A DNA stretch of 64,000 nucleotides, taken from positions 310,001 through 374,000 of the forward strand of contig JAWQEG010001376.1 of assembly GCA_033782935.1 (NCBI GenBank), read 5' to 3'. The notes below the pieces were generated by a model. That model was not told the origin of the DNA, did not search any database, and was given only the letters and a program-made list of their open reading frames with translations. Both the position numbers and the translations under genes were made by a program. Below are positions 51,744-59,322 of this stretch, in pieces (position 1 is the first letter of the stretch; each line of letters begins with the position of its first letter). This DNA is from Petrolisthes cinctipes (Eukaryota; Arthropoda; Malacostraca; Decapoda; Porcellanidae).

Positions 51744-53865
51744 ATGACATCACAAGACCCAGCAGAGCAGTTTTTCCCAGTATTATGCGCGGCACTCGCA
51801 GAATTCGATGATGAATCTAGTGATTCCCTACCTGCACATGTTGGTAGTGTAGTTATGGGCTTCGCAGATATGTCACGGTAAGGAAAAGTTGTTTGATACT
51901 AGAAAAGGCCTTCACGCTGGACCATAACATTTTTCCACTGTCATCTGTAATCCAGCTTCAACCTCAGGGCATCCAGCTATTTTATTAGTTCTTTTTTCTG
52001 AATGATGGACTGCATCGAGAGAAATGATTTCCCTCTGCATAAATTGAATGATGGAAATCGGGGTGTTTCACATGAAATTAATTAGAATAGAAGTTGCATT
52101 GTGGATAAATTTTTCACCTTAAATTACAAAACAAGTGTGAATAAGAATATTTTTAACATACAGTAATGCAATAGATATATCTCTACTCTGCATAACTTTC
52201 ATTCAATGCACTTTCAGTCACAAACGTAACCATCTTTTTAGGTGACAGGTTTTTGCACCAGAATCAACTTCCAAGATCATTTGTACCATGATGTTTCACA
52301 TACCATGTAATAAGGTAAATTTACAGAAGTACTGAGTTCAATATATTGTATATTTTAGTATCATTACCTACTATTTTGGACCATTCTAAGACACTTTTCA
52401 TCTATGATGTTTCTCTCGGAGATGCCCCGTTTTACAAACATAATTTGGAAATTAGTCTGACCTAACCTAACCTAGACCACAGAAGACTACCGGTATCTTA
52501 CCTGGGCAAACTACCGGGACCTAACCTAGGCAAACTACCGGGATATAACCGATGTAAACTATCATAAAGTGACCAGGGAAAATTCCCGGGACCTAGCCGG
52601 GCCTGGCGCGGCCCTAGCCAAGAACGCAGTACTTCTGTAATTATACCTGTAATAAATCAGATCTTGGGTTGGCCAGAACATCCGCTTTTACAGTTGTTTG
52701 CACTACAGTACCACCGGAGTGATGTATAGACTACTGTGCTAATAGTGTTTTGCTCCTGTGTTGCAGAACACATGAAGAAAGTGATCGTTCATTTCCTGGA
52801 GACTTATTGGCCATGGATGAAAGAATATTCTTCCAGCATCTTCGTGTTACAAAGTATGCATTTCACTATTTGCTGGAGAAGATAACGAAATATGATGCTC
52901 CATCCAGAGTCCATGGCAAAGAAGAGATTCCTGCCATCAAAAGATTATCGTTAACATTATGGTTTTTAGGAAACAAGACAATATTTCGGGAAACTGCAGT
53001 TCAGGTTCAAAGGACAATCAGTGCTGTGCATCGTGTGTTCTATGCAACTATTCTTTTAATATGCCAATTAACAGATCAGATAATTAGTTGGCCATCAAAT
53101 GTTGATGAAACTGAAACAGAATTTTATGAAATTGCAAGATTTCCTATTATTGTTGGAGCTATAGATGCAACTCATAAAAAACTTCAGGCCCCAGAAAAGC
53201 AGCAGAAAGATTACTTAGATCGTACAATGACCCACAGTGTCGTGTTGCTCGCAGTGTGTGATGCAAACAAGAAATTTACTCATATATCAACAGGATGTCC
53301 TGGAAGTATTCATGATCAGCGATGTTTAGACCTCTCCCACAAGTTAAGTTCTGCTTTTAGAAATCCACCTAATGATTCTTTTCCCAGGCATGAGTTGCAT
53401 TTAGCTGGTGACTCAGGATTTAAATTAGAAACAAGTTTAATGATTCCATTCAAAGATCTTGGGCACCTAACAAATAAACAGTCCATATCCAATAACAAAT
53501 TATCAAAGTCTAGAGTCGTAATAGAAAATGCTTTTGGTCTATTGAAGGGTAGGTTTCGATGCCTGAAACATCTGGAGGTTGACATAAACAATGTGACATC
53601 AATTATCGTTGCATGTTGCGTAATTCACAACATAGCTAGTATGTTCCCTGATCGATTCCCCTTGCCTGAAGTGTCTGAGGCTTCTGGTGAACCACCTGGT
53701 GTAGAGTGTCCCATGAAAATCCTTACCAGAGGGCAGCAGAAAAAAGAAATCACAATTGTAATAATTTGCATTAAGAGTCGTCATTCTAATGTACAGCTCC
53801 GGACAGATCAATGGTCCACACCCCATCCATCAGCGACTTGGTTTGGGCCTCGTCGGATCTGGTAA
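51744..53865 (+). CDS. PIF/Harbinger transposase (HARBI1-like nuclease), two exons
   Basis: Cut-and-paste DNA transposase of the PIF/Harbinger superfamily. The gene model is exon 1 51744-51877 and exon 2 52767-53865. The donor is CG|GTAAGG and the acceptor is TTGCAG|AACACA, and the split codon becomes Arg45. The product would be 410 aa. Exon 1 gives a short acidic N terminus (MTSQDPAEQ..). Exon 2 carries the DDE nuclease with Asp178 (GAIDATH), Asp260 (AGDSGF) and Glu298 (VIENAFG), plus the family motif GCPGSIHDQR. No internal stop is present, so the catalytic core looks usable. The last 40-50 residues, after about 53710, do not look like the family, so the annotated end may read into non-coding sequence or miss a further splice. 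I see no adjacent Myb/SANT partner gene and no clear terminal inverted repeats. Confidence 0.87.
51878..52766 (+). other. Intron of the Harbinger transposase gene
   Basis: Intron of 889 bp with GT-AG borders, AT-rich. The donor is GTAAGG and the acceptor TTGCAG. It contains a 24-bp minisatellite at about 52505-52576. In the second copy the acceptor is TTTCAG. Removing the intron joins two open frames in the correct phase, which is the main reason to believe it. Confidence 0.8.
52505..52576. repeat. 24-bp minisatellite within the transposase intron
   Basis: Units 52505-52528 and 52529-52552 share GGCAAACTACCGGGA and then ACC-TAACC-like ends. 52553-52576 is a degenerate third unit, and a still weaker one precedes at about 52480-52504. 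The same 24-bp motif appears at 57199-57270 and in the second Harbinger copy (about 62901-62972). Confidence 0.75.
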
Positions 53866-54019
53866 CAGTTGCAGGTGGAGGGAGGGGGGATGTTAGTGGG
53901 AGAGGAGGAGAGAAATGTGGGCGGAGCTATATAGGAGGGTAACGAATGATCAGGTAGAGAGACGTGTGTCAGGAGGAATGAATGAAGCATACACTGTGAA
54001 CGGTATCGAATCACCAATA
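53866..54019. other. Spacer after the transposase gene
   Basis: G- and A-rich stretch (for example GGAGGGAGGGGGGATG) with no recognised feature. The 3' end of the Harbinger element should lie near here, but I found no inverted match to its 5' side. Confidence 0.4.
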
Positions 54020-54027
54020 GTATAAAG

Positions 54028-54467
54028 CAGGGTTCTTTAAACTTTTTCAGTCGTGACTCAGTTTTTACTATGACATCATTCTCGCGACCCATACAGAAAG
54101 ATCTTTTACAAATGATCAGAATTATCAACCAAAGAAAATACAAGGCCAGAAACTGAAACGTAATATTTATGATTAAAAGGAATTCTAACCAGAATTATAA
54201 ACACTGCCTCACCTACCCCTCCCTCTCTCTCTCTCTCTCTCTCTCATTCTCTCTCATGAAGGCTAATATTTGTGCAATGATTTTGTTTTATTGATAATTA
54301 AATATATGAATATTCGATTATAAAAATACGTTAGGTGGATTCATGTATGAACTTCATATTTACTTTATTGTCACGAACATTATTATTCTATTTTATTCAT
54401 GTATTTACTTTTGTGAGCCTGCGACCCAGTTTGGAGGAATTCGGGACCCGTAGTTTGAAGAATCCTC
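54028..54467. mobile_element. hAT-like MITE (440 bp) with 8-bp target duplication
   Basis: Non-autonomous element. Its left end CAGGGTTCTTTAAACT and the reverse complement of its right end, GAGGATTCTTCAAACT, agree at 13 of 16 positions. Flanks are GTATAAAG (54020-54027) and GTTTAAAG (54468-54475), an 8-bp target-site duplication with one mismatch, as expected for hAT transposons. The interior is AT-rich and non-coding and contains a CT microsatellite. It would need transposase supplied by an autonomous hAT element elsewhere. Confidence 0.75.
54219..54255. repeat. CT microsatellite
   Basis: Dinucleotide CT run, interrupted once by CATT, inside the hAT-like MITE. Ordinary simple repeat. Confidence 0.9.
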
Positions 54468-54475
54468 GTTTAAAG

Positions 54476-54728
54476 AAGTGCATACTGCATTAACGTAGGT
54501 GGATATAGGAGAGAAGAAATGTGATGATTTGAGGCGAGGGTGAGGGGGAAGAGGGTAAGACAAATGAAGGTGATTAGTTGAAAAGTAATAACAAACAAAT
54601 ATAATTAGAATATCTGTTACATTATGTCCTTTAAATAAAGGCACTGTCTTTTGTTCACCATCGTAGTGGGATAGACTACTGAATATATATTATCCTTTGG
54701 ATATTAGACAGCTATCCCTGTATTCCTT
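54476..54728. other. Spacer, nothing recognised
   Basis: Mixed sequence between the MITE and the next retroelement tail, with a G-rich part around 54530-54560. I see no gene or repeat in it. Confidence 0.4.
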
Positions 54729-54946
54729 TTATCCCTCGTGCTTGCCCCGTAGGGGAGTATTGCCTGTAATGATGTGGGCAATACTTTAAGGGTTTGGGTG
54801 CCCCTTCGGCCCCCGCCACTAGCTTATATTTCTTCAACTGTCCCTCCTTTCTTCCTATTTCATTCTTGCTTGCTGTCACACCTCTCTATCACCTTTTCCT
54901 GGTGCTAAATGACCTCGCTGTTGCGCCACCTAATATCAATCCAATT
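54729..54946 (+). mobile_element. 3' tail of an I/Nimb-type retrotransposon (plus orientation)
   Basis: Non-coding 3' end fragment. It contains the inverted pair GTATTGCC...GGGCAATAC (54758-54787), a pyrimidine-rich middle, then AATGACCTCGCTGTTGCG and CACCTAATATCAATCC at the end. The terminal motif is shared in reverse orientation at 55458-55500 and in diverged form at 50219-50283. Only the 3' end is present, as with heavily 5'-truncated non-LTR insertions. Confidence 0.65.
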
Positions 54947-55457
54947 CCTCGTGCTTGTAGTCCACCCTATTTATCACCTTCTCCCAAGCCCAGCTGTTTT
55001 TTTTTCTTTTTCGGCAGAAGACGGTTTAATTTTCTAACTTTTTTAACAATCATATTTGTCAACAAATTCATTAAGCTATTTACCAGGATTTTTTTCTTCT
55101 AAATATGCATTTCCTTAAAAATAATCGATGTTAAACTTAAATAGGCGCCGCTATATGGCGTTTTCAATAAACTTGGTCTAATTTTATGCATAGGCTATTA
55201 TATTACAGTATCTCTCAAGTAACTGGCAACCTTACACATCATCCCTACTGTCTTATCCCTCTCTCGCTTGCCCTTCCCTTCTTTCTTACCGTTTATCTTT
55301 TCTTTCTCATATTTTTAACCTTCTCATTCGTTCTTAATAAGTTTTAATGACATAGGCCTTTCTCCCTTATCACTTATAGTCCAATTATATGATTCGAAAA
55401 ACTGCGGCTGAGATTATGTTGTTGATCACATTTTAGTTCTCAATATGTAGAGGTTAA
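54947..55457. other. Spacer between two opposed retroelement tails
   Basis: AT- and CT-rich sequence with no coding features. A pyrimidine-rich part at 55240-55320 resembles the body of the retroelement tails and may belong to a diverged copy. Confidence 0.4.
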
Positions 55458-55560
55458 TTGATTGATTGATATTAGGCGCCGCAACAGCGAGGTCATATAG
55501 CGCTAGAAAACGGTGATAGAGAGGCGAGACAGCAAGAAGGAAGGAAGTAGAAAGAAAAGA
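55458..55560 (-). mobile_element. 3' tail of an I/Nimb-type retrotransposon (minus orientation)
   Basis: Read on the minus strand, this stretch ends with TGACCTCGCTGTTGCGGCGC, then CTAATATCAATCAATCAA at 55458-55475, matching the tail at 54912-54946. The upstream part has the expected CTCTATCACCGTTTT and CTTGCTGTC-like motifs. It forms an inverted pair with the tail at 54729-54946. Confidence 0.7.
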
Positions 55561-56160
55561 GTGGTAGTTGAAAAACTAAAAGTATCTTCACTCTGTTGGT
55601 GCTGTGAAGCTGCAGAAGACATTGTAAAAAGATATTAGTGTTTAAATTTCTTTGTTGTTTTTTTATAGCAATAATACTCTGGATGGTGATATAAGGAAAA
55701 GATTACCTGTATATATTTGTAGTTAAACCAGGATTTAGCCTTGTAGAATAGGTACAAGTTTGAGGTTAATTAAGCAGGAGTAAATTTTACGAGTCTGTTA
55801 CAACGATCATGCTACTGTAACCCAGGCTCATGCCATTACACCCATCAGTGGGATTATATGGGCCATGGATGATACTGTTGTATAATTGGAAAAGGCAACT
55901 ATGGATATATATCAACTGGTAGTGGAGGTGAGGGGCTTCAATTGTCAATTTGTAAGTATAGGTAGGTCTGAAGCAGTGTACTCTCTAATAATGGTGAAAC
56001 AAAGAAATTACAACATTTATGTGCACTGTATTATGTCCCCACAAAAATGGAGAAGAACATGCATTATAAACCAAAACAAAATTTTTAGTTCCTCTTCAGA
56101 AACACAAGCCCATACACCAAAGTCATATTTTAATTAAGTAGAACGTTTTAAAGGAAAGTA
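55561..56160. other. AT-rich spacer
   Basis: Sequence with a short open frame at 55886-56137 that resembles no family I know and has no strong coding signature. I treat it as non-coding. Confidence 0.4.
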
Positions 56161-56166
56161 ACACCA

Positions 56167-56285
56167 TACCGGTACATACATTGCAAGCTTCGGACATCAT
56201 CTTTACTGACTTCTAGTACCGGTATAGCATATTCCACCTCGATAGTGACTGGCTCATCGACAGGGTTATCATCAGTTGTGTCTGG
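56167..56285 (-). CDS. Possible minus-strand exon, acidic peptide (uncertain)
   Basis: On the minus strand this stretch is open and would encode an acidic peptide containing DTTDDNPVDEPVTIEVEY. Plausible splice sites lie near both ends: CCTCCAG before it, and GTATGT after the reading CTTGCAAT. It may belong to the same transcript as the zinc-finger-like exons at 56596-56864 through alternative splicing, or it may be chance. I do not recognise the protein. Confidence 0.2.
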
Positions 56286-56595
56286 AGGAGGTACACGCAC
56301 TACCACTCACTCTTTAAATATGTAATTGGATAACCATTTTTGTCCATGATAATATATCATCCAAATGAATGCACAAGCAATTTCTTATTATAATGGACAG
56401 AAAAAGTACATGTTAATTGCTGAGAATTACTTGTATAATGCTGTAAATACCTATCTATTCTTAAAATTATGGTCAACAATGATGTGCCAGTTCCAAGTGG
56501 TCCATCATCAGCACCATGTTAGAGTTATACTGGCATTAAAGTAATTAGAAAATTGCACTATTACTTTAGACATGAGAGAAGGAAGCCCAGTTACT

Positions 56596-56864
56596 TCAAA
56601 CTTTTGTAGTCTCATTACATAATGCTTTACAGCTACGGCACAGTACTTCAACAGCTGTAAATGATGTAAAAAATGATTATGCACAACCATTTCATTGAAC
56701 AGATTGCAATATAGAGTTATATAATACCAGTACTATATACACAAAACTACTAGACACTATTTATACCTTCATGCCGTTGTACTAAACCAGGGTGTCTAAA
56801 ATGCTGATAAGCAATAACAAATGCCCTTTTATTGGACTGCAAAGGGCAGAAAGGACACTTAAAC
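56596..56864 (-). CDS. Candidate last two exons of a zinc-finger-like protein
   Basis: Two minus-strand exons can be joined in phase. Exon A is 56767-56864, with acceptor TTACAG and donor AAG|GTATAA. Exon B is 56596-56654, with acceptor TTTACAG and stop TGA at 56596-56598. The joined reading contains FKCPFCPLQ, then QHFRHPG, then LCRSCKALCNETTKV. CxxC followed by HxxH suggests a C2H2-like zinc finger, and a second Cys cluster (CxxCxxxC) follows near the C terminus. Upstream exons were not found. A related arrangement occurs on the minus strand at 59140-59297. The protein could be encoded by a host gene or by a mobile element; I cannot name it. Confidence 0.35.
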
Positions 56865-57058
56865 CTGTAATTGAAAGTAACAACTGTAGACAGAATATAT
56901 TCGTAAGGTCATTCAACAATATATAATAGAGGCAATAGAAACACTACTGTATTAAAATACTGTGGCTTAAAGGAAATAGAAAAAGATGACCAAAGTAAAA
57001 TGTACACATCAAATAATTCCATGTTCTACTTGAAGTTTGAAGTTTGATGGGTAATATT

Positions 57059-57144
57059 AGTAAACAATCCATAAAATATTTCATATTGGTAAACAATCCA
57101 TAAAATATTTAATATTGGTAAATAATCCATAAATCATTTAATAC
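57059..57144. repeat. 29-bp tandem repeat, three copies
   Basis: Units 57059-57087, 57088-57116 and 57117-57144 share GGTAAACAATCCATAAAAT followed by ATTTNATATT. The third unit is one base shorter and more diverged. Confidence 0.9.
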
Positions 57145-57198
57145 TTTTCTGTTCTAGAATCAGCCAGAGCTGACCCAAGCTAGCTGAGCTGGACTTGA

Positions 57199-57270
57199 CC
57201 AAACTACTGGGACCTAACCTGAGCAAATTACTAAATTCTAACCAAGGCAGACTACTGGGACTTAACTTTG
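57199..57270. repeat. 24-bp minisatellite related to the Harbinger intron repeat
   Basis: Three 24-bp units (57199-57222, 57223-57246, 57247-57270) built on CAAACTACTGGGACCTAACC. The same motif with ACCGGG instead of ACTGGG is found at 52505-52576 and about 62901-62972. Confidence 0.8.
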
Positions 57271-57709
57271 ACAGACAACAGTGTGTGGAGCCTTTTAAAT
57301 TAAGTTATTAGAGGGTCAAGCATGGTCAAAATGCATTGGTGCCCTTTCATTTCATCATAAATAAAGGGAATAATGGAATTCAAATCAAGAGGTATAAAAA
57401 TGCGGCACATTCTTCAATAATATTTCCAGGTTACTCTACCCACAATTTGGTGTCCAGTATTTCAATCAACAATTTTCATAACATGTCAGGCTGATATTAG
57501 CATGGAATAACTGTAGTCACAGGAAGAGGAACATCTCTTCTTCAGTCCAGTACCACCCTGTTGAGTTGGCTGTGACTGGCTGTGCAAAATAATAGACATT
57601 TTCCTCAAATGCTACTGATTAGGGTACTCATGCCACTTCAAAATCATATTTTCTTTATGTATTTTGAAGATCAAGTCTCATGTTATGTTAAAATGCCATA
57701 TATATTTTC
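57271..57709. other. AT-rich spacer
   Basis: No gene, tandem repeat or terminal repeat recognised in this stretch. Confidence 0.4.
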
Positions 57710-58559
57710 CGTCCCGCGACGCTGAATGTTGCCAGATACTTCCAGAAAAATAATACACCACAACGGAATCTAATTCAATCGCTTTGCTCGCGAAAAATTC
57801 ACTACATCGCGCGCCAGCATGCACGCAATGGTATTAGACCTGGAGCTGACGGAAATTTCAATTACATCTTGAGTACAAAAGGTTTGAGTGTTGGAATCCA
57901 TTCAGAGTCCATTACAGACCACTCATCGGTGATTTTTAAGTTGTCCAGTTGGTGAGTTTGGTAAGGGGAGCTCCTTGAACTGCCCCCCAAAATCAGTTTA
58001 AATTACATTTTGCAGTACATCAACCAGACTGGTGCCAAAAGTTTTGGTTTTACAGTCTGATTAGGGATATGGCGTTCTTAAGTTGTGAATTTGGTAACAT
58101 TCAGCGTCGAGGGACCGACTCCCACATGCTGTTTTCCGTCCCTCGACGCTGATTGTCGCCAATTGTCGATGCTGAGAATTCCACGCTGTGTGGATGCCTC
58201 GTGCTCACTGACCTCAGGTCCCACGCTGCCGTCTTATATAACGCTCGAACCTAGCAGCTGGCTCACACACACCGTGCTGGGTGACACGCGAAGATTCTTG
58301 TACTGCGAAAAGGCGCTCCAAAAGTCGCTCCAACGAATTTGGGCGAACAAAAGGGAGCCTTAGAGCGATGTCGCTCTTCAAAAATCCAACGTCGATCGAA
58401 GCGTCTAGCAAATGCTTTGATTTCAGAGTCGTTCCGCGAACATTTATAACATTCCAAAATGTTCGTGGAACCTATTTCGTCCCGCGACGCCCCATATAAT
58501 GCTGGAGCTGATGGAAATTTAAATTACATCTTGAATACAAAAGGTTTGAGTGTTGGAAT
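57710..58559. repeat. Repeat cluster: CCCTCGACGCTGA motifs, a hairpin and 57-bp direct repeats
   Basis: The motif CGTCCCGCGACGCTGAATG (57712-57730) recurs as CGTCCCTCGACGCTGATTG from 58137, as the partial CGTCCCGCGACG near 58478, and in reverse orientation at 58093-58115. Arms 58093-58115 and 58138-58160 are 23-bp inverted repeats around a 22-bp loop, with three or four mismatches. A 57-bp direct repeat occurs at 57841-57897 and 58503-58559 with three mismatches. The interval 58200-58480 is richer in CpG than its surroundings. I recognise no protein. This could be the wreck of a DNA transposon whose ends are the repeated motif. Confidence 0.6.
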
Positions 58560-58592
58560 ATATTTAAGAATGGCCTAAAGTTGGCGCTACTA

Positions 58593-59204
58593 CCGGTGTA
58601 TTATGCAAACCGCAGGACCATGCAGATTCCAGGACGAGAGAGAAAAAGCGATTATAGCGACACCTGTCGGTGCGCAAGTAAAACAGGAGTGTTCAATATT
58701 ATTAAATATGCATTTTTAATACATTTCAGCTAATTAATTTAATTATTTAATTTATTTAATTATTATTGATTTTCAGGAAAAAAACGGCTCTTTTATCAAA
58801 TTAATTACTATAAATGACTAATATAAATAAAAAATAAACATTTTAAAGTTAAATAGCATTATGTTTTGTAATTAAAAATAAATTTTAATTAATTAATTTA
58901 ATTGTTTTTAATATTTTATTCTTTAAAAACGGCTTTTCTTACCAAATTAATTTATGTTTATTTTTTTATTTATATTAGTAATTTATAGTAATTAATTTGA
59001 TAAAAAGAGACGTTTTTTTCCTGAAAATCAATAATAATTAAATTAATTAAATAATTAAATTAATTAGCTGAAATGTATCAAAAATGCATATTTAATAATA
59101 TTGAACACTCCTGTTTTACTTGCGCACCGACAGGTGTCGCTATAATCGCTTTTTCTCTCTCGTCCTGGAATCTGCATGGTCCTGCGTTTTGCATAATACA
59201 CCGG
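58593..59204. mobile_element. Foldback element with about 250-bp inverted arms
   Basis: Left arm 58593-58841 and right arm 58953-59204 are near-perfect reverse complements, with a 111-bp AT-rich spacer between them. The outer ends are CCGGTGTATTATGCAAA. I estimate about 97% identity, with differences such as ACCGCAGG versus ACGCAGG and a few A/T-run changes. No open frame is internal, so it is a MITE or foldback-type element mobilised in trans. No convincing target duplication flanks it (CTACTA on the left, CACATT on the right), so the superfamily is open. Confidence 0.85.
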
Positions 59205-59297
59205 CACATTTAAAACACTTAGTGGAATTGTGTTTTTCACATCCCTCTATTTCATTAGGATATTTTTGGATCAAATGTCCCTTAAGGTGAATATTTG
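59140..59297 (-). CDS. Possible zinc-finger-like exon overlapping the foldback arm
   Basis: The minus strand is open from 59297 to a stop at 59140-59142 and includes HLKGHLIQKYPNEIEGC followed by KCFKCAGVLC. The HL..HL..YP.E pattern resembles the His half of C2H2/BED-type fingers. The Cys cluster resembles the one at the end of the candidate gene at 56596-56864. The last third runs into the right arm of the foldback element, so the gene tail may have been replaced when that element inserted. Weak evidence; chance similarity is possible. Confidence 0.2.
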
Positions 59298-59322
59298 CTT
59301 ATAAAACCCCTTTTATTTTCAG

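Larger units (their letters stand above)
51452..53603 (+). repeat. Duplicated segment, copy 1 (partner 61847-64000)
   Basis: From about 51452 the sequence recurs at about 61847 in the same orientation, up to the right edge of the window. The offset is 10395 bp, then 10396 after one T is gained in a T run in the intron. Over about 2150 bp I find only three substitutions plus that indel: A/G at 51598, A/G at 51785 (synonymous, in exon 1) and G/T at 52763 (acceptor polypyrimidine tract). How far the partner extends is not visible. Confidence 0.95.

Noticed and set aside
52750..52766. TTG at 52750 as the start of the transposase
   Set aside because: This lies before the splice acceptor. Joining exon 1 (ATG 51744) at 51877/52767 gives a better start with matching phase in both copies.
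53316..53826. Minus-strand open frames within Harbinger exon 2 (also 63712-63987)
   Set aside because: They are antisense shadows of the transposase, which carries the conserved motifs.
54794..55102. Plus-strand open frame of about 100 codons
   Set aside because: It overlaps the non-coding 3' tail of a retrotransposon and a T-rich stretch, and its composition is pyrimidine-driven.
58085..58499. Several short open frames on both strands in the CpG-rich segment
   Set aside because: No recognisable motif, and they overlap each other on both strands, as expected from a GC-rich island.
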